64,000 bases of DNA from Actinernus sp. WN-2022 (taxonomy: Eukaryota > Cnidaria > Anthozoa > Actiniaria > Actinernidae): assembly GCA_030867875.1 (NCBI GenBank), contig JAOWCC010001368.1:2976965-3040964 (forward strand), in the 5' to 3' direction. The notes under the pieces are model-generated. The model made no database searches. It saw nothing but the letters and a program-made list of their open reading frames with translations, and was not told where the DNA came from. Both the position numbers and the translations under genes were made by a program. Of the stretch, positions 52,986 to 63,766 are shown piece by piece (position 1 is the stretch's first letter; every line of letters starts with the position of its first letter).

Positions 52986-54193
52986 TGCCGTGTGCTCCAT
53001 GTAAGTGTAACTATAGTATCATAGATTGACATCTACAGCCTTATTGTTCCCAGTTTATGTTCCCAGGATAATTACATAATGTTATATTGTAAGTTAAATT
53101 AATATTCCAGTGGGATTAATTAAGACAACATTTTTGGTTCTGTTTTCATTCACTGATTCAAAATGTCCTCATCGCCAGTCAACTGGATACTTGAAAATAA
53201 TATTAAACTTTCCCAAATCACTCTTAGATTCCACTAGCAGACGTACAGATGATCAGTCTATACACAGTAGTACAATAATTGGAATTTGGCTTTCGAAAAT
53301 ACAGTAAATACAATTTTGCTTTTGTCTCTTCTCCCTACTGATGTCACTAATCAATTGTTCAAGGTTGTCAGTCATCTCAGCGAAATTACTTCCATTCCAT
53401 GTATCGTGCAGTGAACATCGAGCCATTTGTCGAAAAATCTTGTACTCCTATTTTAGTGTTTTGAAATGAATCATTTCATTAAAACATTGGCTAGCACCCC
53501 TCTCTGAAAAGGAAAGAATTGTTGGTAGGAAAAAAATCAAATTTGTCGAAACGGGACCTGGTTATTTCTTACTCAATTATACACTTGAATTTAGTTTCCT
53601 CCCTTGCTACTTTCTAACTACATGTAGTTACCATGCGATATCTGAGTCTGAGTTCTTCTGCCCGCACTGACTTAAGCCCAAAATTAGGGGTGCTAGGTTA
53701 CACTGCCAGTGGTCAGATTCGTTTGGCTGTAAGACTACTAAAACTTCTCTGTTAAAAAGGCAGCATATAAACGGTTGTACTAATTAGGTAGGGTTTTCAT
53801 TATATTAGGAGCCAGTAAACTGGTAAACATTACTGCTGCATGGTTGTTAGGACCATGCAGTAATATTTTCGTTGGCTGCACCATTCTTCATTTCCTCTTA
53901 TTGCCATATTTCAGTAGCATTAAACCCTCCTGAAGGTGGATAATTAAACATAACTTTTAGATTTTCATTTTCTTTCAGGTCGAGAAAGTTTACTGGAAGC
54001 ACGAACCATTTTAGTTTATAAGAAGTCATAACCAAATAAAACTACACAAAGGTGATCTTCAATTTAATAGTCAAATTGACAAATTGAATTAGTGAGTTAA
54101 GACCTGATCAAATTAAGCCTTGCATGTATATTTTTTATATTAATTAAGCTATGAGGCACTATTTGTCGTTATTGTTCATCACACAATTGTTGA

Positions 54194-54649
54194 GGGCTTA
54201 TATATGCTAGTTTTAAGAACATCAAATTTCCAAAGGAAACTATCAGCCGATAGTTCCAAGACAAACCCAGTCTGTTTGTCGTTATTGTTCATCACAAAAT
54301 GGTCTGCCGCTCTCAGCGGGCACCGATAGTTCCCATCCACGGATGATAACTGTGACGTCACATGATCACTTTTAGCTTATAGTGAGTGCATGTCAAAATT
54401 TTCTGGTGAACTATAACGCCTTATAGCTTGTATCCATGGACGACAACTATCACGTCTAGTGATCGGTTTTAGACAATGAGTGTGCACCAAAATGTTGTGG
54501 TGAACTATAACAGGTGGTAGCACCCTGAGGGCGGAAGAGAATTTTGTAATGAATAATAATGACAAATAGTGTGTCTGTCTCCGAACTATTGGCTGATAGT
54601 TTCCCTTGGAAATTTGATGTTCTTAAAACTAGCATAATTTTATAAGCCC
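54194..54649. mobile_element. 456-bp MITE with TTGA flanks
   Basis: The ends GGGCTTATA and TATAAGCCC, followed by long arms (TAGTTTTAAGAACATCAAAT ... ATTTGATGTTCTTAAAACTA), are inverted repeats. TTGA lies on both sides (54190-54193, 54650-54653). Confidence 0.75.
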
Positions 54650-54734
54650 TTGAACTGCGTCCTCAGAACATGAAATTTCCATGGGAAACTATTTAACAAT
54701 TATTCACCAAAGTGAGCCACTTGTTTTAGAAATA

Positions 54735-54918
54735 AGTATATACCACATATTAGTGAATAGTCAGCACCAAATAGTTATATTATTTTCTGTCAATTGGACA
54801 AAAACTTGTGTAAGGTGATCACTGCTTCGCTCGGAGCTGAATATGAAATCTTATTCACTGTTTGATTAGCCAATCGGAGCGTGCGAAGAGCACTATTCAC
54901 TGGTGTGGTATACACTAA
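54735..54918. mobile_element. MITE family 1, copy 2 (inverted relative to copy 1)
   Basis: The ends are AGTATATACCACA and GTGTGGTATACACT. The interior (TGTCAATTGGACAAAAACTTG, CACTGCTTCGCTCGGAGC) is the reverse complement of 131-314. It lies inside the 9.69-kb element. Confidence 0.75.
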
Positions 54919-55754
54919 TAGCCGATAGTTCCTCGACAGATGCACTATTAATAAAGGTTCCTTGATGGACACACTATATTTGTATAATAGTGCCTGCCCA
55001 TCATTTGATCAATATCCAATCAGAATTGGAGAGGATTTCTTGGTGAACTATAATGGCTGCAGATACATGTATATGAAGTTAGTGAGGGAATTAGCCCTGA
55101 GTCAACTACATTATCACACTTATCATAGAAAGCATGCAAGATCATCAAGTCTGTTAATTTAAGCATAATAAAGCTACATGTATATGGTTCTTTCCAACAT
55201 ATACAGTAGATTCGATTTATATACAATTATAGACATGTTAGATATTCTTCAAATCAATATTAATAAGTCATAATAACTTATTATCTAGTACAAGCGGCTT
55301 AATTCATAAATTAAACACATTTTAAAGTAACTGCCTGCATGCTTATAATCACGGAAAATGGCACATGCAACTTTTGTATTAAATACCAACGAAAATAATG
55401 CTTGGTACAAGATTGTAACAGTGTTTAGAACAACAGTACTTTGTATATTTGCTGTTGAAAATATAAAACGTACTGTACATGTATGTCACAAACTTTAAAT
55501 ATTATAGTAGTTTGATGCACTCATAAATTTATATTAATTTTCTTCTGTGTAATACATGTTAGACATCTACATGTATGTGTTTATACCATGGCATCAATGA
55601 AAATAAAGACATTGTTAATTGAATTATGGTTGAGAGTTCTAATATTTATATGAATTAAGACATGGCAACTGCATATACTTGTACAGCAAAGGATTAGGTA
55701 CATTGCACAGCTGCTAGAGTATACTGGGGGTGGGAATCAAAACAATTTATGGAT

Positions 55755-56815
55755 ATCATGGGTACATTTTTGTATGTTACTGCATCATGACATGGGTATT
55801 GTATGGAGAATGTATGGTAATGACATGGGTATTGTATGGAGAATGTATGGTAATAATGTGGGTATGGGAACTGTATGGTAATGACATGGGAAGTGTATGG
55901 TAATGACATGGGAAGTGTATGGTAATGACATGGGAAGTGTATGGTAATGACATGGGAAGTGTATGGTAATGACATGGGAACTGTATGGTAATGACATGGG
56001 AACTGTATGGTAATGACATGGGTACTGTATGGATAATGAATGGTAATCAGATGTGGGTATGGGAACTGTATGGTAATGACATGGGAATTGTATGGTAATG
56101 GCATGGGAATTGTATGGTAATGACATGGGAATTGTATGGTAATGACATGGGCATTGTATGGAGGATATATGGTAATGACATGGGTGGTGTATGGTAAGGG
56201 CATGGGTATCATGGCAAAGGTATGGGTAAGATATGGTAATGATATGGGTAAATTTGCAAGGAATGGGAATAGAATGGAAATTGTATGGGTATACTATGTA
56301 AATGGTACATGTTTCATATGGCATTTATATGGGAAACCTATGGATTCTGTATGGGAAACGTATGGCAAGTGTGTGGTTTTTATATGGAAAAAGTCTGGGA
56401 CAATGGCTTCTCCCATACATTCACCATATCACTCCCACGCTTATCCCATATGCTACCCATAGTATTCCCATTCACAACCCATGTATTACCCATCCCTAAA
56501 TATTAGAAATAATTAATCTTACCCATATACTCCCCATATATGAAAACCATATGGCCATATATGGGAACCATCTGGATTTTAGACAAATCCATACTTTTCC
56601 CATATACTTTTATATGGGCAATGTAACATGGACCAGATATGGACCATATATGGGTTTGAAAATATTGCCATTTAGACAGAATGTAACCCATATATGGGAA
56701 TCATATGGCCCATACGAATCCCATGCACAACCCATCACATACCCATATATGGAACTTGAATGGGCCCATACAAAACCCATACAAGGGCCATATATGGCCC
56801 ATATCATGCATGTTG
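55755..56815. repeat. Right ATGGG/ATATGGG array
   Basis: The first half (55790-56260) is a tandem array of a roughly 22-bp unit (TATGGTAATGACATGGGAAG). The second half is a looser mix of CATATGGG and CCCATATG. The ORFs on both strands (up to 179 codons) arise from the repeat. Confidence 0.9.
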
Positions 56816-56825
56816 GTAAGGGATA

Positions 56826-59602
56826 TTCTCTCTCGGTTAAGCCAGACATCTTAGCAATAACAGAAACAAAATTAAATGAAAGATCGATTTCCAACGTCAA
56901 CCTTCCCTTTTATATATTTTTTCACACTGACTCGATTACTGCAGCAGGGGGTGCTGGGTTATATATATCCAATAATCTTGAAGTAATAGCAAGACCTGAT
57001 ATTATGTTTGATATGTTGAATCCTGCTGGGTAGAACTTAACCCTGGTCAAAACAAATCTCACATTATTGTTGGATGTATTTACAGGCACCCCACGGCTGA
57101 TCTAACTGACTTTGCTTTACAAATGTAAGAAATACTCAAAATGCTCAACCTAAAAAAATACCAAGTATATATCCTTGGAGATATTAACATTAATTTCTTA
57201 TTTTTTTCCAATCATACCCCAACTGAAGAATATTTAGAGATGCTTTACTCGATTAACTTTTTGCCGATCATTACCAAACCTACTAGAGTAACTCACCATA
57301 CCTCCTCTCTTATTGATCATATTTATACAAACACTCCAATTGACCAGATCACTTCTGGCATTGCTACAGTGGACATATCAGACCATTTTCCAGTCTTTTG
57401 TATTATCAATACAGAGGTTAATAGGAAAAATGAGAAACATTACTATAGAGACTATTCCAAACTCAACATCAACCAGTTTTTAAATGATATTAATGAAATA
57501 AATTGGGAAGAAATCCTTAGTCAAACTAAGAATATTCATGAAAAAACAAATGAAGCAATCAATGCAGTTAATACTGTGGTAAATAAACATGCACCTATAA
57601 AGATTATTCCTCTGAGTAAGAAGAAACAATTCAATAAACCATGGATAACTAATGGCATTTTAAAATCTATAAAAAATAAGCAAAAAATGTATAGAACTCA
57701 CTTTCTCAGTAATAATAGTTTGAAAGCTGAAGAATACAAACAATATGCTAATAAACTTAATCATATAAAAAACATTAGCAAAAAGAATTATTACACCAAA
57801 ACTTTTAACTCCTATAAAAATAACCTAAAGTCTACTTGGCGACTCATTGGTACCCTAATTAAACGAAAAACTAAAGGCCAATCATTCCCAACTCGACTTA
57901 TCCATAATAATAGAACTTACACTAACCAACAAGATATTGCAAGTCAGTTTAATGATTTTTTCGTAAATGTAGGCCCATCTCTAGCAAAGAATATTCCTGA
58001 CACAACACCCCACTACGACAATAACCAACTAACACAATGTATTCATCAATCACCAATATCCAGTTTCTTCATATCTCCTGTTACTGAATGTGAAGTTCAA
58101 ATGCTCTTTGCATCACTAAATGAAGGTAAAGCCTCAATTGACATACCCAACAAATTGATAAAAATTGCAAGTAAGCCCCTTTCTATTCCCTTTACTCATA
58201 TATTCAACGAGTCAATCTTGACTGGTATCGTCCCTGATATCCTTAAAGTTGCTAGAATAACACCAATTTACAAAAATGGTATTGTAACAGATCCAGGTAA
58301 CTACAGGCCTATAGCCCTACTTTCACCCTTTAGCAAAACTTTAGAAAGATTAATTTATAATCAGATTATATCCTTTTTAGATAAATACAATATCTTATTT
58401 AAATACCAATTTGGTTTTAGGAAAGGCTATTCAACCGAACAAGCAATTTTGGAAATTACTGATGGTCTAAAACATGGAATTGATAATAAACTGATAACAT
58501 GTGGCATCTTTCTTGATTTCTCAAAAGCTTTTGATACCGTTAATCATAATATTCTGCTAGCTAAATTATACAAATATGGGATAAGGGGACCTGCTTATGA
58601 CTGGTTCTCGAATTATTTTACGAATAGGAAACAATATGTCAGGATTGGCAATACAAATTCTCCCCTGCTCGACATCTCTTGTGGAGTTCCTCAGGCTCTA
58701 CACTCGGGCCTTTACACTTCCTATTATATATAAATGATATGCCAAACTGTTCAAATAAACTTTCATTCAGAATTTTTGCTGACGACACAAACATATTTTA
58801 CACTTGCAATAATCAAAGTGATCTAGAATCAGTCATAAATAGAGAAATGTAATGTGTACTTAATTACTGTGCTATTAATAAATTATCATTAAATTTAAAA
58901 AAGACCAACTACATGATTATTACCTCGCCAAGAACTGTTATAGATATAAATATAACCACACTCAAAATTGAGCGAAAAAGCCATATTAAGTATCTTGGCA
59001 TATATATTGACGATCATCTAAACTGGTCTACTCAAATAAAACATGTAAATAATAAAATTTCCAAAAATATCGGAATAATAAATAAACTAAGGTACTATGT
59101 AGATCTAAAGACACTAACCCAGATCTATTATACTATGATTTACCCATACCTCAACTATGGTTTAATGAGCTGGGGAAATACGTACAAGACTAAACTTACT
59201 AAAATAATCACTAAACAAAATAAGTGCATCCGAAACATTTTATTTGCCAATCATAGAGAAAGTGCAACTCCGTTTTATCAAGTCATAGAGCTTCTTAAAC
59301 TAGACAATATTTTTAAGTTCAAAATGTCTCTCTTTGCATATCAACTAATTAACAACAAAAACAAAATTCCATCTGTATTTCATGATTTAGTTAAGCCGGC
59401 TTCTGAAGTCCACTCACACAATACCAGATATTCTGCAAATCAAAATCTTCATAGACCCCCTGTAAGAACCAAATATGGTGAATATACGTTCAAGTTTATG
59501 ATCACTAAAATTTGGGAGGAAATACCAATTTCTATTAAAAAACTACCTTTTTGCAGTTTCAAAAAGTCTTACAAGAAATATTTACTGAGTAAACAAATCT
59601 AG
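56826..59602 (+). pseudogene. LINE ORF2: endonuclease and reverse transcriptase
   Basis: The order is: endonuclease catalytic ITETKLNE, YILGDININ, SSLIDHIYTN and SDHFPVF (apurinic-endonuclease motifs); a linker; then RT with RITPIYKNG, NYRPIALLSPFSKTLERLI, FGFRKGYSTEQAI, FLDFSKAFDTVNH, GVPQ, the catalytic FADDTNIFY and HIKYLGIYIDDHLNW; and a C-terminal domain with ASEVHSHNTRYSANQ. Catalytic residues are present but the frame is broken by two frameshifts and two stops, so this copy is dead but not old. It ends at TAG 59600-59602. Confidence 0.9.
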
Positions 59603-59939
59603 TTAAATTCTTATAATATGTAACCTTATAAATAATTAATTACATTTAGTTAATTAGAATGATATATACATTTAATATAATAGTTACTGTACATTTAACT
59701 GTTAGATTAGAATTACTGTATCTTTTCATAGCTGATCATGACTGTTCCGCATTTCTGTTCTCAAAAGGTAGTGGTCAACCCGAAAGCTATGCTCCTTTGA
59801 CCACTACACACCAATCGATCAATCAACTCAACTGTCACTTTCTAAAATTATCCTTATGTTCTATTCGTTGTATATTTAATTCTTATTTTTGTATGTAAAA
59901 TGATCAGTGTGTAAATAAACAAAACTGAAAACTGAAACT

Positions 59940-60235
59940 TTGAATCCAAGATGGCCACCAGGTGAAAAAAAGAGAATTAAACGAGGTCAGACTATTTTGC
60001 CACCATTACAAGTGCTACCGAATGGTCAGTCAAAATTTGGAAGTTAAGTGCTCGTCGTTTTAGGCCTTTGTTCGAATGCTCGCAAAAAAGATTGTGTGTG
60101 CTCGAATTGCTCGTACTTGCTTTTTCCCAAGGTGCCCGTTTGCTCGTTTTTTGTATAGAACGTTGTTCGCAGCTGTGATAAAATAAATTTCTCGTGCTCG
60201 CCCTAAAATCAACATGCTCGCCAATGCCTAACCAG
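59940..60235. other. Non-coding, no feature recognised
   Basis: Repeated short GTGCTCG/TTGCTCG words but no clear tandem structure. Confidence 0.4.
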
Positions 60236-60237
60236 CA

Positions 60238-60440
60238 TTTTCTTCAATTCCTCATCGACTGATGCAGCCCGGTCAAACGGACATGAGAGCACATGAGAGT
60301 TAAAGAAAGCTAGTACTCTCATCAACTCTCATGACAATTTGAACAGGTTCAATTCAAGTTCGATGAGAGCGCATCAGAGTGGATGAGAGTATGCGGTCAA
60401 ACGAGTGACATCGAATCCGCGCATGCGCTCTCATGCTCGT
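60238..60440. repeat. Dispersed repeat with ACTCTCATG motifs, copy 2 (inverted)
   Basis: The reverse complement of 24985-25160, including TCCTCATCGACTGATGCAGC and CATGAGAGCACATGAGAGTT. Both copies lie upstream of a receptor copy but in opposite orientation. Confidence 0.7.
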
Positions 60441-60717
60441 TTGAGCTGGGCTTGCGTAAGTTTTCCATAACAGGTTTAAAATTAACAATACAAGCTATAC
60501 ACTTCCTTAATAAATAGAGGATATTACATGGCCGCGCGAAGATACGGTTTGTATCTTCGTGTGGTGCGCGCTTAGATCAGCGAACAATCACGACAAATTT
60601 ACCGCAAGAAGATAAAAACAGTATCTCCAAGCTGTAATGTAATATTCTGTTTATTATTCACCAAGCTATCTGAATTACCAGGTTTTACGCACGACATAAA
60701 AGTGACGACGTCGCATA

Positions 60718-60965
60718 TGTGCAATATGTAGAGGAAATCGCATGAACGCGAGTGCTATACGAGATTTATAGGCACTGAGTGATATTTTGAAAGTTCTAAT
60801 AATTGCACGAGCCTTTAAATTAATTATAGCACGAGTAGTCCATGCGATTTTTTGTTTATAATATACTGAGCAAACATTTGCTGAGAGCATGCGACTGTGC
60901 ACTCAATAACCTTTAGATGCACTCGTCATTGACCAATAAGAATACATATATTTTATTATGTTATA
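60718..60965. mobile_element. Dispersed repeat, uninterrupted copy
   Basis: It matches 20344-20830 without the nested element (GAGTGATATTTTGAAAGTTC, TTGTTTATAATATACTGAGC, GAGAGCATGCGACTGTGCAC). Confidence 0.7.
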
Positions 60966-60969
60966 ATTA

Positions 60970-61825
60970 TATTTAGTATAAACCAACTAGTGGACTTTTA
61001 TAAATCCTGTATTCTGATTGGCTACGCTACTATAGGTCTATTTGTGATAGCCCATGGTAGAGAAAAACCGCACGCATTTTCAAGAAATAAAAACATTTTT
61101 TCAACTTCAATTTGTTTTTTCTATTATTTTCTACTGTCCGACTAGTTAGTTTATACTAAAACAATTAGACCCATTCGGGCTGCGGGTGTAATTGTAAAAT
61201 ATACAACACATGTGAAACATCACCTTTATGTCGCTCCTAAAACCTGCTATGTTATCGCTTGGTATAGCTTTATTTTAATCGCAAAAATTTTTTCGTGGCT
61301 ACTGCGGCGGCCCTCAAAGCGTGATAGAATAATTATATATTGACGAACGTTTTGGGCAAATTTGTTAGCGTTGATATTAATATTAACAGTTTGAGAACAT
61401 GTATAAAATAAACAATGCCTTAACAGTTAAGTTGTTCTCGTGATTAGTTATGATAGAAAAGATCAACCAGTACGAGCTGATAATTATAAATAATTTTTGT
61501 TGAACAAAACAAAACGAAACAGTTTTCCATGGTGAGATTAAAATGCCAGCCTCATACTATCCTAAAATGTGGTTTTCCAGAGGATCAAACATGTGGCAAA
61601 CAATAGCATAAAGAGTTCAAAACAATTACCTGTATATGAAAAATATGCGGCATATTACAGACACAAGTAATCTAGAAGAGGAAACAGTTTTCAGTAAAAG
61701 CTACATATACAGCCAATTTGTAGCGTTAGTTCACGCATTGTTAAACTTGTATAAACGGTTGTCTTTTCAAAATTGTGCATCTCACGAGAGTGAAATAAAG
61801 AAGACGTATTTGTTCAATCTACAAT
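60970..61825. other. No gene recognised
   Basis: AT-rich. The pair ACTAGTGGACTTTTATAAATCC near 60988 and ACTAGTTAGTTTATACT near 61141 may be ends of a small element. Nothing coding. Confidence 0.4.
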
Positions 61826-61830
61826 AAAAC

Positions 61831-62306
61831 GATTTTCATAGGCTCTGTGCAAATTGGTTAGCTTTCATATTTTAAAATGGCAAAAATTAAATACTCATAG
61901 TAGAAATGAATCAAATAGCCATGGCTTATTAGAGCGCTTAAGATTGAGTGTTGTAAACCGGTATCTGATTGGTAGATGATCTAGCTACAACTTTTTTCAC
62001 ATCCAATAGAAAGGAAACGGAAAACCAAAGCAATCACCAAATTCATTTTGACGCTCCAAATGAGAACCGGCAACAGGTAATTAAGATGTCCGTTTAATCT
62101 TGACTCAATGTCATTAGTTGTTTTACTTTTAGTTTTCACAGCCAAATCTGAAACAGGTGCCAATGATACAAGATAGCCATGAATCCTACAAGATAAACGA
62201 GCAAAATTCACAGCTCAACGAAAACAAGCTCAGCTTTCCTTAAAGGGAGTGTCTCTTTGAAATCATTCACTGATAAAAGTGCTCTTTTGTTTTACCAGAG
62301 AATGCA
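61831..62306 (+). repeat. Segmental duplication, upstream block of receptor copy 2
   Basis: It aligns with 25213-26073 and retains the unfilled AGCTTTCCT target (62233-62241) and the putative acceptor TTTTACCAG before the start codon. Confidence 0.85.
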
Positions 62307-62411
62307 ATGAATGCTGTTTGTTTTGCTTCCGTTTTCATCTTCTTCATTTTTGCGGAAAGATCGCCCATAGTTCAAGGCACTGAAAAGGGTGAGACCAAAC
62401 GTTCATCTTAG

Positions 62412-62487
62412 TTCCTAGAACTGACACGTTCCATTTAAGAACTGGCCGATCAGACCAGTCAGTTCGTGTAAATGCATGGAAAGCGCC
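62412..62487. mobile_element. Small insertion specific to receptor copy 2 intron 1
   Basis: Copy 1 reads TTTGTCTTAGTATCG. Copy 2 carries about 76 extra bases between two CTTAG motifs (62407-62411, 62488-62492), consistent with a 5-bp target duplication. The insert contains a weak hairpin. Confidence 0.6.
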
Positions 62488-62648
62488 CTTAGTATCGATG
62501 TACTGCGTTGTAAAATGCTTGTTATACTATCATATTAAGATATCAGTGTCATCTTTTTGAGCTAAAAATATATTTTACAGTAGTTCTTATAAAACTATTA
62601 ATGACTGCTACATAGAAGATACTAAACTCTATCACAAAATGTTCACAG

Positions 62649-62909
62649 CATCGTCGTTTTACGTTTACTACAATGGTAAAGACATCAGTCTTCAGGGATT
62701 ACTCAACTCTCTAACGGCCGATGATAGCACTTAAATTCAAGCAGTGAACCAGAGCTATTGGTCCATCAACGGTGCAGAAAGAAACGCTTTTCCTGCCAAG
62801 GGAGATGTTCGCTGGACCTCAAGGGAAATAGAGACCTAACCAAGAAGACATGTTACTGTGACGAGCTGTGTATAGAGACCGGCGACTGTTGCTATGACTA
62901 CTTTCGAAG
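62649..62909 (+). pseudogene. Receptor copy 2, exon 2 (frameshifted SMB exon)
   Basis: The acceptor TTCACAG and donor CGAAG|GTATGT are kept. The 2-bp insertion places a stop 28 codons into the exon. Confidence 0.8.
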
Positions 62910-63520
62910 GTATGTATCATCTTGGTTTGGTACCTTGAGCTGCCGCCGAAATGCTTTTATTTCGAGCCATTTGTTAGTTGCATTTGTATAAGGAGATCAA
63001 GATCTCTGGCAAGAACTAAAAAATGATCGACAGTCTGCAATAAAACTCGGCCACAATATAAAATTGATCAGTGTTGACTTGATGGTGGTAAGAGTAGGAA
63101 GGGTCGCGTGGGGAACACCCGGCCGTCATCCGATTGGTCAGAGAATTATATAATAGCAGTAAGATAATATCGAGTCCTGCGTACTATTACGTAATAAAAA
63201 CGACTCGATATAAAATAACATTATGTTTCCGTGAGGGTCATATTAATGTTTAATTGTTTTTAACACGTAAGAGAACGAATTAACTTCCTCTCACAAGTTA
63301 CTAAGGAAAAACTTAGTAGGGTCATATTTCATAGTAGTATTTTATTTATGTTTCGTTCACTGTAAAGTCAGCGCGTGCATGTATATGTTAACAAAGTCCG
63401 CACACCAATTTATAATATTAATAATGATAATATTAGCTATATTTATATTTATACTGAAATCACAAGAATCGCAACTGGTATGAACGCATGTGTAGTTGTA
63501 TAAAAAAACTATATATGCTA

Positions 63521-63521
<1 letters not shown>

Positions 63522-63577
<56 letters not shown>
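63522..63577. repeat. (TA)n microsatellite, long allele
   Basis: About 27 TA units in intron 2 of copy 2, at the site where copy 1 has about nine. Confidence 0.95.
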
Positions 63578-63578
<1 letters not shown>

Positions 63579-63766
63579 GAAGTATATGCACACAGACACA
63601 TAGAAACAGATACATAAACACAGGCACGCATACATACACACATACTCAAACATACAGGCAGGCGAAAAAAGCGGACTAACAGACATATTGTCGTTTCTAA
63701 TCATTAAATGTTGTTTTGTTGCGTGATTGTATTTTTTAAAGTCGAATGATGATTGTACTTTTTCAG

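Larger units (their letters stand above)
47135..56825. mobile_element. 9.69-kb unclassified transposon with ATATGGG-rich terminal arrays
   Basis: The outer ends are the 13-bp inverted repeats TATCCCTTACCAA (47135-47147) and TTGGTAAGGGATA (56813-56825), and the LINE reading resumes right after. TA occurs at both junctions, which would fit a TA target duplication if the repeats are read as starting at TCCC, but this is unproven. About 1 kb at each end is built of degenerate CATATGGG/CCCATATG motifs. The interior (48180-55730) has hairpins, MITEs and unique sequence but no transposase or other recognisable protein. Superfamily unknown. Confidence 0.6.
46505..59936 (+). mobile_element. L2/CR1-like LINE, split by a 9.69-kb insertion
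   Basis: The left part (46505-47134) holds the end of ORF1 and the start of ORF2. The right part (56826-59936) holds the rest of ORF2 and a 3' UTR ending AAATAAACAAAACTGAAAAC. Without the insertion it would be about 3.7 kb, truncated in ORF1. Lesions visible: frameshift near 57030, stop at 57126-57128, one-base deletion near 58694 in GVPQG, stop at 58850-58852. Confidence 0.85.
46480..59961. repeat. 23-bp inverted repeat enclosing the LINE
   Basis: GGTGGCCATCTTGGATTCAA (46480-46502) is the reverse complement of TTGAATCCAAGATGGCCACC (59937-59960). The LINE lies exactly between, as if it had inserted into the centre of a palindromic element. Confidence 0.55.

Noticed and set aside
55694..56462. 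Repeat-rich ORFs on both strands (up to 179 codons)
   Set aside because: By-products of the 22-bp tandem array; both strands are open.
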